A stretch of DNA of 64,000 nt from Candidatus Paralachnospira caecorum. GTDB taxonomy: Bacteria; Bacillota; Clostridia; Lachnospirales; Lachnospiraceae. The stretch spans positions 49,103-113,102 of the forward strand of contig CAJFHG010000007.1 of the NCBI GenBank assembly GCA_904379015.1, written 5' to 3'. The notes beneath the pieces were generated by a model. It ran no database searches and was not told where the DNA came from. It saw only the letters and a list, made by a program, of their open reading frames with translations. The translations under genes and the position numbers were made by a program. Of the stretch, positions 55,861 to 64,000 are shown in pieces (position 1 is the first letter of the stretch; each line of letters opens with the position of its first letter).

Positions 55861-58002
55861 ATGCTAGGAGAGTTGCATTACAATATAATCAAAAAGTACA
55901 TTATAGGAGAAAGAAAAAAGATGACATTAGAATGTATTTTGTCAAAATTGGGAGATTGTAATGAAGCGCAAATATTGGGAGGGGCGCATCCTTCTATTAC
56001 AAAAATAACTGAAGAATCTTTCTATGTTCAACCCAACTATGAAGAAATATATTGTAGTAAACGACAGGCAAGATTTATTATATTTTCTGCGCCAGGCGCC
56101 TGTGGAAAAAGTGCACTAGCAAAGTACCTTGCATATAAATATAAAGGTTTATATTGGGATTTGGCCAAAATAGCATTAGGTGAAAACAGCTTTCATGGTA
56201 CATTATGGCGAGCTATGCAACAGGATAAATTATATCAGTATTTTAACGACTTAAAGACTGGTAAAAGCACATTGATTTTGGATGCTTTTGATGAGGCTGA
56301 GATGATTTCGGGAAGAACCGGTATTGAATTCTTTTTAAAAGATTTATCTGAAGCTACGGAATCCAGTATGTATCCTACAGTATTATTGTTTGCAAGAACG
56401 GAAAGTGCAACCTTTATTGCTGAGTTTTGTAAAAAAAATTCCATAGAGTATGCTCAATATGAAATTGGTTTTTTTGAAGAATATAATGCTAAAGAATTTA
56501 TAAGAAAAAAGCTTGAAACAATGAATAAGAGTATAACGCAAACTGTAAATAGTTGTATTGATGAGCAGTTTGTTGTTATAAATAGACTTCTTGGGAATGC
56601 GGATGTGGCTAAATCTTTTTTGGGCTATGCCCCGGTTTTAGAAGCACTTGTTCAATCTTTTGATGAAGAAAGAAATACTGTAAAGTTGTTAGAAAAACTA
56701 AAAGGCAATGACACAACAACTACCGGTATTGTTTTTAATATTTTAAAATATTTGTTAGAGCGTGAACACGGAAAAGTTTGTAATGGACTTAAAGAAAAAT
56801 GGGGAAAAGAATATCCCGAATTTAATAATTGGGATATAGTCTATAGTGTGGAAGAACAGATGGTTCGCATCGTAGAGTATATTATTTTAGGAACTATAGA
56901 TGAATGTAGTTTTTATTCATTGGAAAAGTTGCCTGTAGAATTATATAGTGATTATATGGAGTCATTAAAAGTATTTTTGCCACAGCATCCTTTTTTGCAA
57001 AATTTAGCTAATAATAAATCTGTTGAATTTACTGGCCCGGCATTTAGAGACTATGTTCTTGCATTTATGTTGTCTAATAGTGAATATGAAGATTTGGGAT
57101 TAGAATATTTTTCTGACAAATCTGTGACTTCACATTTTCCATCGCAACTTTTATTTGATTTTTATGTCGTTTTCTCAAACGAAGAGATGACAGGAAAAAT
57201 TTTCCCGTTGCTGTATGATTCATACAAAGCAAAAGAAACAGCTGTCAAGATTGCATCTATTGACATTTCTAGTGTTGGGAGTGAAAAATATGCAGTGTTT
57301 AGATTGGATGATTTGAGTGCTTCAAAAAAAGTAGAAGATTCAGAATTATGTGTTGCTGGCGAAGATGCTTTGTATATTTCTAGACTTTCAAATGGAAATA
57401 TTGATTTAGACGGAGATGTGTATATTGGAGATTCAAAAAATACGTGTAGAATATATAATTCCGTAATTATGGCTCGACAACTATACCTTAATACCGTTCA
57501 TATATATATAGAGGCCAGAAAACCGGGGGAGTGCTTATTAGTAAGTGAAAAGGATGTTATAAATAAATATGCTGATATTCCTAAATTTGAAATACAGTCA
57601 GATGAAGAAAATTTAATTAAAGTAAGTATTCCCAATATAAACAATTACTATAAATTACGACCATACAAATATGATTTTGAAACATTAGACGGAAATGATT
57701 ATTTAAGGTTCTGTGTGTTTGTTAAAAAGATAATGAATTGTTTACGAAAGCATAGAAAGGATGCGCCTGCTAAGGATAAAGAATTTATTGACAATGAAAT
57801 TATAAGTAAAAATCAATTTAAACAAAAGGCTATGGATTTTTTAATAAATAAAGGAATTATTTATGTTGATAGCAAGCAATCTTATTTATATAAGTTGAAT
57901 GTTGATCGTTTGACTGAATATAGATTAAGTTGGGTTGGTTTTACCCAAGATGATAATGAAGGAATGTTAAAGTTATACAAAGAGTTTTCTGAGAGTAAGT
58001 AA
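55861..58002 (+). CDS. STAND/NACHT-like P-loop NTPase
   Basis: A 713-residue protein. The NTPase domain has Walker A APGACGKSALAKYLA near residue 77, Walker B STLILDAFDEAEM near 140 (the DxFDE form of NACHT NTPases), and a sensor-like VLLFARTES near 180. The rest is helical (about 200-430), then a beta-rich stretch (about 470-580) and a winged-helix-like C-terminus (KQKAMDFLINKGIIYVDSKQ). No nuclease, TIR or protease effector motif is visible. STAND NTPases of this kind often sense phage, so a defence role is inferred. Both ATG 55861 and ATG 55921 have possible ribosome sites. The gene is AT-rich compared with the first 45 kb. Confidence 0.75.
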   Translation: MLGELHYNIIKKYIIGERKKMTLECILSKLGDCNEAQILGGAHPSITKITEESFYVQPNYEEIYCSKRQARFIIFSAPGACGKSALAKYLAYKYKGLYWDLAKIALGENSFHGTLWRAMQQDKLYQYFNDLKTGKSTLILDAFDEAEMISGRTGIEFFLKDLSEATESSMYPTVLLFARTESATFIAEFCKKNSIEYAQYEIGFFEEYNAKEFIRKKLETMNKSITQTVNSCIDEQFVVINRLLGNADVAKSFLGYAPVLEALVQSFDEERNTVKLLEKLKGNDTTTTGIVFNILKYLLEREHGKVCNGLKEKWGKEYPEFNNWDIVYSVEEQMVRIVEYIILGTIDECSFYSLEKLPVELYSDYMESLKVFLPQHPFLQNLANNKSVEFTGPAFRDYVLAFMLSNSEYEDLGLEYFSDKSVTSHFPSQLLFDFYVVFSNEEMTGKIFPLLYDSYKAKETAVKIASIDISSVGSEKYAVFRLDDLSASKKVEDSELCVAGEDALYISRLSNGNIDLDGDVYIGDSKNTCRIYNSVIMARQLYLNTVHIYIEARKPGECLLVSEKDVINKYADIPKFEIQSDEENLIKVSIPNINNYYKLRPYKYDFETLDGNDYLRFCVFVKKIMNCLRKHRKDAPAKDKEFIDNEIISKNQFKQKAMDFLINKGIIYVDSKQSYLYKLNVDRLTEYRLSWVGFTQDDNEGMLKLYKEFSESK

Positions 58003-58169
58003 AAAGTTGTAATATTAAATACATCATAGATGTCCTATCCCAATAGATATAAATTTATCTATAGCCTGCTAATAAAAAGGAATTTGATAAATTAAAAATG
58101 AAATTTCTATAATATATTCAATATTCAGTTTGCGGTAAAGTTTCTGGATCAGGTTGGAAAGGAAAATGC

Positions 58170-59507
58170 ATGAAAGAAAACCAAAACACAGAATGGAAAG
58201 AATCCTGGCGTGATGAGTATTTGAAATGGATCTGTGGTTTTGCAAATGCTCAAGGCGGCAAGATATATATTGGAACCGATGACAATGGCAATGTCATCGG
58301 TGTACAGGATAGTAAAAAGCTGTTGGAAGATATCCCAAATAAAGTGCGGGATATTCTTGGCATTATCGTGGATGTCAATCTTCTGACCCAAGATGGTAAA
58401 GATTACATTGAGATATGTGTGAATCCGAGCAGTTATCCTGTGAATTATAAGGGTGAATACCATTATCGCAGTGGCAGTACAAAGCAGCTTCTCAGAGGAG
58501 CTGCTTTGACAGAGTTTTTATTGTCTAAAACTGGATATAAATGGGATGCAGTTCCGGTGGATGGCGTTACAGTTGACGATCTAGACAAAGAGAGTTTCGA
58601 CATTTTTCGGCGAGAGGCTCTGCGAAGCGGTCGTATGACAGAAGAAGATCTGAATATGAGTAACGAGCAACTTTTGGATAACCTCGGCCTTCTTGAACAT
58701 GGTAAGCTGAAACGAGCAGCAATTCTCTTGTTTCATAGAAATCCGGAAAAGTGGGTTACGGGTGCATATATCAAAATCGGATATTTTGGCGAGGGATCTG
58801 ATCTGCGTTATCAGGATGAGATTCATGGCTCTCTGTTTATTCAGGCGGATAGAGTTATAGAACTAATATATCTGAAATACATGAAAGCAATGATATCTTA
58901 CGATAATGTTACCAGAATTGAGACTTATCCTCTTCCTAAAGCAGCTGTCAGGGAGGCGGTATATAATGCGATTATCCATTCCAATTATGCAGCGCTAGTT
59001 CCAATACAAATCCGGATACATGAGGATGCGGTATATATTAGTAATGACTGCGTTTTCCCGGTTGGATGGACTGTGGAAACATTGATGGAGCGTCATCGGT
59101 CACAGCCCTATAATCCCAATATTGCTAATGGATTTTTTCGGGCTGGATATGTAGAAACATGGGGACGTGGGATAGAAAAAATATGTGAAGCCTGTAAAAA
59201 ACACGGTGTTCCAATGCCGGAATATACGCTTCATTTAGAGGATATTATGGTGAAATTTACGCCTTTAGGACATCAGGACATTTTAAAAGATCAAAATGTC
59301 CTAATAAATGTCCCGTTAAATGTCCTAATAAATGATCCATTAGAGAAAGAAGTATTATCAGCAATAGAAGAAAACTCTCATATAACACAGGCGCAGCTTT
59401 CCACAAAACTGAATCGCTCTGACAGACAAATAAGAAGAGTTTTAAAAGAACTGAGAGAAAAAGGGATTATCGACAGCCGCAAATCAGGACAATGGATTGT
59501 AAAATAG
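58170..59507 (+). CDS. Schlafen AlbA_2 domain, ATP-binding and winged-helix protein
   Basis: A 445-residue protein. The N-terminus is an AlbA_2 domain (TEWKESWRDEYLKWICGFANAQGGKIYIGTDDNGNVIG), the middle a GHKL-like ATPase region (AAVREAVYNAIIHSNY with the N-box, RGIEKICEAC), and the C-terminus a winged helix (HITQAQLSTKLNRSDRQIRRVLKELREKGIIDS). Such proteins are common in accessory islands and are thought to be regulators; some sit in defence loci. A short DNA duplication (aatgtcctaataaatg, twice) encodes the linker NVLIN..NVLIN. Confidence 0.85.
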   Translation: MKENQNTEWKESWRDEYLKWICGFANAQGGKIYIGTDDNGNVIGVQDSKKLLEDIPNKVRDILGIIVDVNLLTQDGKDYIEICVNPSSYPVNYKGEYHYRSGSTKQLLRGAALTEFLLSKTGYKWDAVPVDGVTVDDLDKESFDIFRREALRSGRMTEEDLNMSNEQLLDNLGLLEHGKLKRAAILLFHRNPEKWVTGAYIKIGYFGEGSDLRYQDEIHGSLFIQADRVIELIYLKYMKAMISYDNVTRIETYPLPKAAVREAVYNAIIHSNYAALVPIQIRIHEDAVYISNDCVFPVGWTVETLMERHRSQPYNPNIANGFFRAGYVETWGRGIEKICEACKKHGVPMPEYTLHLEDIMVKFTPLGHQDILKDQNVLINVPLNVLINDPLEKEVLSAIEENSHITQAQLSTKLNRSDRQIRRVLKELREKGIIDSRKSGQWIVK

Positions 59508-59528
59508 GATTTTACTAAGAGAAAAGAT

Positions 59529-61099
59529 ATGAAGAAAAAACTTCCGCTTGAACAGGAAATCTATCTGCCGGAATATCTCAGCGGTACTGCTTCTAGATCT
59601 TTTGAGAAAGAAGTAGACCAGAGAATACTGTACTGGGATTTCAGCAAAGCTCTTGATGAAAAGATTAAGATGCAGATAGAATTACTTCTGAACGAGATTG
59701 TAAAATCAATAAAAAATCGAAAAGAGAGACGAAACAGGTACTTGCTTCCACTCAAGTGCCTGTTTTGCTATGCTGAAAAAAGTGGATTGAAAGATATTAT
59801 GAAAATGGAGAAAGCTCAGGAACAGGCATACTCTCTCATGCTTAAGCGGGAATATGGCAATCCTTGTTCAAGTCCGAAAAAATTCATCCTATTTTGCCGC
59901 AAGTTGTTGTTTCTGGAATCTAAGAATATAAACTGGGAAGCTAATGTCTGGTTTACGGAAAGACTGAATATTTCATCAGAGAGATATAGCCGTAGTAATG
60001 CTGTTGAGAGTTTTTCCTTTTTAGACATTCATTCTCATGAGAATCGTCAGGGCTTGCAAAGATACCTGAAATATCTTTTGACAGTTACATCTTTAAATTT
60101 AGGAACCATCCGTATTCATCATACCTATATCAAAGAATTTTTAAGATTTCTAGAAGACTGTGGAAAGGTCATAACAGATATTGATCGTAATTCCATGGAA
60201 AATATTTAAAAAGCCTGTCCATGAGGCGCATTACTGCGCAAAGTTATAATAATAAGCTGCAGGTCATTTCAACATTTTTGCAGTATCTGCAAGTGACAGA
60301 TTATATTGGAGAGTTTTCAAATCCGATTCCACTGTATTATAAGAAGAGTTATCCGGGTGTAAATGAAATCGATAACCTGGATCAAAAACTGGATCTGCTG
60401 ATAGCACATCTTGGAGAATTTCCGGAGAATCTGCGGATTATGAGCCTCATCCTGCTTACTACAGGTATAAAAAAGGGCCAACTATTTCTTTTGAGAAATG
60501 CAGATTTTTACTATAAAGATGAGAACAGTTGGATGAAGGTACCGGATACCACCAGAAGTATACCAATTCCGGATATTTTGCATTGGCTTGTTCTGAGATT
60601 TTCGGATAGAAACCATATACCTGTGGAAAATCTGCTTTTCCTGAATAACGGCAAAAGGTTTACTGCTGAAGGATTTCAAAATGCGATTATGAAACAATGC
60701 AGAAAGTCCGGTATTTTGACGGATGTGTATGTGTTTAAAGGTAATGGCTACCAAAAAGAAGTGTGTAAAGCATTTTATAGAAGCGGCACTTCGATTCAGG
60801 CAATTCGTGATTATATGGGGTATCAAACAGATGAAATTGTAAAGAAAAATATCGAATTGCTAGATGAAGAACTGGTAAAAAAGTCGATGGAGTTTTATGC
60901 AAAAATGGAAAGCAGCTTGGGAGGAAATTTACAGATGGCAAATTACGTGTTGTCCGGCAAATTAGCTGAGGCTCCATCCGTCAGATTAGATGAAACTTTT
61001 AATCCGGTTGAAAGAAAGAACATTCACATTAGCGGATGCTGCTGCGGCAGATTATTTAAGGGGCAAAGGCCACCATGCAGATTACATGGTGGCCTTTGA
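59529..61099 (+). pseudogene. Tyrosine-recombinase-like (phage integrase fold) gene, frameshifted
   Basis: Two consecutive frames (59529-60209 and 60221-61099) make one protein. The first ends with NSMENI at a TAA; in the next frame the sequence continues YLKSLSMRRITAQSYNNKLQVISTFLQYL, the usual core-binding domain. The catalytic domain is degenerate: TGIKKGQ stands where TGLRxxE is expected, no HxxR is seen, and SGTSIQAIRDYMGYQT matches the LGH region without His. It resembles Tn554-like or other divergent recombinases. The last ~25 codons may be read from the neighbouring transposon. It ends 2 bases from the converging ATPase. Confidence 0.7.
61065..61097. terminator. Bidirectional hairpin between the recombinase and the transposon
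   Basis: AAAGGCCACCATG (61065-61077) and CATGGTGGCCTTT (61085-61097) pair perfectly over a 7-base loop. The flanks lack long T runs, so it may instead be a recombination structure. Confidence 0.55.
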
Positions 61100-61100
61100 G

Positions 61101-61904
61101 TTAGGCGAGTTCGCATTCGCTGATCGCCTGCATGACTGCGTCAGCTGTGATGAAGTTCAGATTTCTGCTGTTGCCAACCAGAAGGCTGGCATTGCAAAGT
61201 TTGTTGATGAGGCGAGGTGTGCCATTGGCTGCATTGAGTACCGCCTCCAGCGCGTTTTCCTCAAAAACGGTCTGGGTACAATCCGCTCCGCGCAGTTTTT
61301 CCTGGATATAACGGCGTCCCTCTTCTTTGCTCATCCCATCCAGATCATAATTCATGACGATCCGCTGCCGCAGCGGTTCGTGAGCGGCAAGGCGCAGGGT
61401 ATTGTTTAACTGCGGCAGACCGGAAAGGAGAACCACTGCCCGGTCACGGGAATCCATCTCAAAGTTGAACAGGATTTTCAGGTCGTTGAGGATTTTGGGG
61501 CTGATGTAGTTGGCTTCATCCATAATGATGACGGGCGTTTGGCGCTTTTCCAGTGCCAGGCGATTGATTGCTTCCTGGATGATTCGAAAGTTATCATTTT
61601 TCCGGTAAGAAGGCTCCATCCCCAGCTGTGCTGCCAGGTTCCGGTAAAACTCCATTACGGTGAGGGTGGAGAGGCTGGAATAGATGACCTTATAGAGAGA
61701 AGGGTTCAGCCCGCGGGCCCAGTTGCGGATCACGGTTGTCTTCCCCCTGCCCGGAGAACCGGTTCATAGGCCGAAGCCCTTGGTGGAAAGAAGGTAATCC
61801 AGGCGGAACCGGGCCTCCTGATATTCGCCTGTCTCAACAATGACCTCCTTCGCGTTTTTGAGGAAGGGGTTGAAGGCAAGGCCGTATCTTGCGGTATAAT
61901 CCAT
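61101..61904 (-). pseudogene. ExeA-type AAA ATPase of the transposon, nonsense mutation
   Basis: The frame starts MDYTARYGLAFNPFLKNAKEV at 61904, three bases after the transposase stop. An in-frame TGA at 61764-61766 falls just before the Walker A motif (GFGL-stop-TGSPGRGKTT). The rest is intact: Walker B VIIMDEANY and VLLSGLPQLNNTLRLAAHEPLRQRI. Without read-through only 46 residues would be made. The ATPase would choose targets and activate the transposase. Confidence 0.85.
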
Positions 61905-61906
61905 GA

Positions 61907-63094
61907 TTACTCATCTCCTTTCCATAAACGTACTTTATCCCGCTTTACGAGGGCGTTTTCCTGTTTGTTGAGCAAACGTACCGGGGTAAGCGTCCCGTCC
62001 GGTTCCACAACGTAGATTTCCTGCAGGTTGGGGGAATAACGCAGCCGGACGCGCTGCCTGGCGAAGCGGCAGTCCACCTCGTATTCCACCTGGTCGATGA
62101 CGATAACCGAATCGGCGGAAACCCTGCGCTCCACTTCCAGGAGGAAAGACCTTTCCAATTCTTCTCCGGGCAGACGCCGGATCTGTTCCGGTTCGGAAAA
62201 GAAACGGTCCTGCGGGGACTTTCCATGGAGGGATGAGTGGGGGGACTGGTTATAGCGCTGCACATAAGAAAAGAGACAGCCGCGGATCTCCTCAAGGGAA
62301 TGGAAATCCCGCATGTCAAGGCTGGCCATCCACTGGTCCTTCATGGTACGGAACCAGCGCTCGATCTTCGCTTTACTGGTGGGAGTATAGGGCTGGCAGT
62401 AGTTCAAGGTGGTCCCAATCCTTGCGGCAAGCAGTTCCATCTGCCTGTTCCGGTAAGATTTCCCATTATCAAAGTTAAGTACCTTAGGACGTCCATACTT
62501 TGAGACAGCCGCTTTCATGACCGCCATAAGGTTAACGAAGTTATCCTGGTAAAAGATGTTGATTCCGCCGTCTGCGTCCGTAAACTTAGGGCCGAAGCAG
62601 GAATCCCCGCACCATACTTCGTTGATATGGGGACGCTCATAGCGGCGCATGTCCCTGTTTTGGGACTGCCTGTTTTCCAGGGCCAGCTGCTTTAGAAAGC
62701 GGCAGACGGTTGATTCGGATACCTGTCCATGTGCAATGGCCCCATCCAGGCTCAGCTGCCTGTGGATTGCGGCGGCGGACATACGCGGATAGTTGGATTT
62801 GAGATAACGGATCTGTTCCTGGATATCATGGTCCAGCTTACGGCTTTTGCCGGCATCCGCCCTTGCGGCAGGAATCAGGGAATCAAAGCCGTGCTTTTTA
62901 TAATCCAGGTACCAGCGTTCAATGGTAGACGGAGCGAAATGGTGGTTTCGTCCGTCCGGCCCGGTAAGCCCCTTGGCAGAGACTTCTTCATAATAAGCCT
63001 GCATGGAAGGGTAACGGTCATCCAGGCCGGTGACCAGCGGGGCGATCGCGCCGTAGCGCATCAAAGCAATCGCCTGTTGTTGTTCCTGTTTCAT
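61907..63094 (-). CDS. DDE (rve-type) transposase with an apparent internal deletion
   Basis: A 395-residue integrase-fold transposase. The N-terminus has two HTH parts (APSTIERWYLDYKKHGFDSLIP; SESTVCRFLKQL). Catalytic residues: Asp in NEVWCGDSCFGP, Asp in VLNFDNGKSY, Glu in SKAKIERWFRTMKDQW. Between FTDADGG and INIFYQDNFVNLM about 20 residues usually present in the rve core (the IDDASR strand region) are missing. The frame is kept but the fold is probably broken. Start at 63094 has AGGAGG. Confidence 0.85.
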   Translation of the reverse strand: MKQEQQQAIALMRYGAIAPLVTGLDDRYPSMQAYYEEVSAKGLTGPDGRNHHFAPSTIERWYLDYKKHGFDSLIPAARADAGKSRKLDHDIQEQIRYLKSNYPRMSAAAIHRQLSLDGAIAHGQVSESTVCRFLKQLALENRQSQNRDMRRYERPHINEVWCGDSCFGPKFTDADGGINIFYQDNFVNLMAVMKAAVSKYGRPKVLNFDNGKSYRNRQMELLAARIGTTLNYCQPYTPTSKAKIERWFRTMKDQWMASLDMRDFHSLEEIRGCLFSYVQRYNQSPHSSLHGKSPQDRFFSEPEQIRRLPGEELERSFLLEVERRVSADSVIVIDQVEYEVDCRFARQRVRLRYSPNLQEIYVVEPDGTLTPVRLLNKQENALVKRDKVRLWKGDE

Positions 63095-63156
63095 CTAAGA
63101 CCTCCTGCATGTTTTTTTTACAGTCTAACAGCAGGCGGAATGGTTGTCAGGTAAGG

Positions 63157-63678
63157 TTATGTGGGCAGGCCAAAAAGAAGGTTCGGGGTGGTTTTAATCT
63201 GCAGGAACTGGCGGGAAAAGCTCCGGAAACAACGGTGTACCAACCCGGCAAGGGGAAGCAGGCAGATCCCGTGTGCAAGGAGACGCTGCTGCCAGTGTTT
63301 GCGGTAGCGGGACAGGATGGCCTTGATGTTGTTCTCATCAATGGAAAGATGGCGATCCAGGAAAGCAGAAAAACCGGTATGCCGTTCCTGGCAGGCCAGG
63401 ATGGCAACGGCATCGGGGAGAAGGATCTGGGAATAGGGGACGATGCAGGAAAGGAGGATGGCATGGGTAGATCCACAATGGGAGCATTTGACCCTACATA
63501 CGCGCAGCCGGAACTGGGTGTTACCGACTTTGACGGTACGCAAATAGGCCCCATGCCGGACCAGACAGGAGGAATGGCCGCAGGGACAGGAAAGCTGGTG
63601 GAATTGGATGGATTCGATTACTTTATCATAAAAATCTTGAGAAAAGGGGTTGTCAAGTTCGTGTCCAATGGTTATCAT
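63157..63678 (-). CDS. DUF6431 family transposon protein
   Basis: A 173-residue protein with an N-terminal zinc-ribbon-like part (CPCGHSSCLVRHGAYLR ... VCRVKCSHCGSTHAIL) and a helical HTH-like part (AVAILACQERHTGF; IDENNIKAILSRYRKHW). It is the first gene of the transposon, upstream of the DDE gene by 62 bases. The role is unknown; DNA binding is likely. No strong ribosome binding site is seen. Confidence 0.8.
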   Translation of the reverse strand: MITIGHELDNPFSQDFYDKVIESIQFHQLSCPCGHSSCLVRHGAYLRTVKVGNTQFRLRVCRVKCSHCGSTHAILLSCIVPYSQILLPDAVAILACQERHTGFSAFLDRHLSIDENNIKAILSRYRKHWQQRLLAHGICLLPLAGLVHRCFRSFSRQFLQIKTTPNLLFGLPT

Positions 63679-63858
63679 AATAGATGTCCGTGCGGCGAAA
63701 GCCGCTGGTGGTTATGGGCAGGAACGAAGCTTTGGTCGGTGGGGTTCCTGCCTGTTTTCATGTTACAAAAAGATATGATACCACAAAAACCCCAGGCAGC
63801 AAACAATGTGATAGAAAATACATCAAATTTCTTTGTGCCAGGGGTATTTTTATTTTGA

Positions 63859-64000
63859 CAGAAAAGTTGAAAAGATGTTGAAGGTAATTTGCTGGATAAC
63901 AGTTACTGGAAAGTTTTCGCAGACAAACAGTAACGGATGAAGATGTATCCTACATTACAAGATACACAACGGTGTATCTCGAATAACAAGGTAATTATAC
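63859..64000. other. Region to the right of the transposon
   Basis: No gene is visible. AGATACAC (63960-63967) and GTGTATCT (63972-63979) form an 8-bp inverted repeat with an AACG loop, resembling a recombinase core site. Confidence 0.4.

Larger units (their letters stand above)
61065..63858 (-). mobile_element. DUF6431/DDE/ExeA three-gene transposon, decayed
   Basis: Genes for a DUF6431 protein, a DDE transposase and an ExeA-type ATPase lie in one direction, a gene set seen in Mu/Tn552-like transposons of Clostridia. The right end probably begins TGTCAAAATAAA (minus strand, about 63858). I found no matching copy of it at the left, so the left boundary is uncertain and may be deleted. Confidence 0.75.

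Noticed and set aside
60190..60225. Programmed -1 frameshifting in the recombinase-like gene
   Set aside because: The bases before the stop do not form an X-XXY-YYZ slippery heptamer and there is no clear downstream pseudoknot; with a degenerate active site, decay is simpler.

Overview
The window looks like chromosome from a moderately high-GC member of the Clostridia, most likely Lachnospiraceae. Reasons: Firmicute-type RpoB/RpoC, strong AGGAGG ribosome binding sites, a T-box leader on ileS, paralogous flavodoxin lipoproteins, a secreted protein ending in SLH domains, and a DDE/ExeA/DUF6431 transposon. Genus cannot be read from the sequence.

Bases 1-45,000 are mostly core genome. In order: the 3' end of an ABC-2 permease, aroE-aroD (shikimate pathway), a large secreted SLH-anchored EEP-family hydrolase, a MATE exporter, rpoB-rpoC, an AI-2E family permease, a metal-exporting P-type ATPase with an ArsR/SmtB-like operator, a DUF554 protein, T-box-ileS, glgP, an F-type ATP synthase operon (atpB-E-F-A-G-D-C), mgtE, a DUF975/CmpB membrane protein, and rpmG-secE-nusG-rplK-rplA followed by a separately promoted rplJ-rplL. 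Two points stand out. There is no free delta subunit gene in the ATP synthase operon, and the alpha subunit carries a delta C-terminal domain at its N-terminus. rpoBC is also separated by about 21 kb from secE-nusG-rplKAJL, which usually adjoins it. A LysR gene, a secreted esterase, an iron alcohol dehydrogenase and a flavodoxin lipoprotein follow.

Bases 45,000-55,600 are a rearranged accessory zone. A HipB/HipA-like pair interrupts the 3' end of the first flavodoxin gene. Beyond it lie flavodoxin and nucleotidyltransferase fragments, a second HipA-like kinase, an intact MNT-HEPN toxin-antitoxin pair, and a MerR regulator whose C-terminus has been replaced in frame by a HipA tail. A LysR/SDR/cyclophilin-like group and two more flavodoxin lipoproteins (one truncated) come next. 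Three homologous promoters suggest the flavodoxin and esterase genes belong to one regulon.

Bases 55,600-61,100 are clearly AT-rich and look acquired: a STAND/NACHT-like P-loop NTPase, a Schlafen AlbA_2/ATPase/winged-helix protein, and a frameshifted tyrosine-recombinase-like gene. The window ends in a decayed three-gene transposon (DUF6431, DDE transposase with an apparent internal deletion, ExeA-type ATPase with a nonsense codon). I saw no rRNA, tRNA or CRISPR array.
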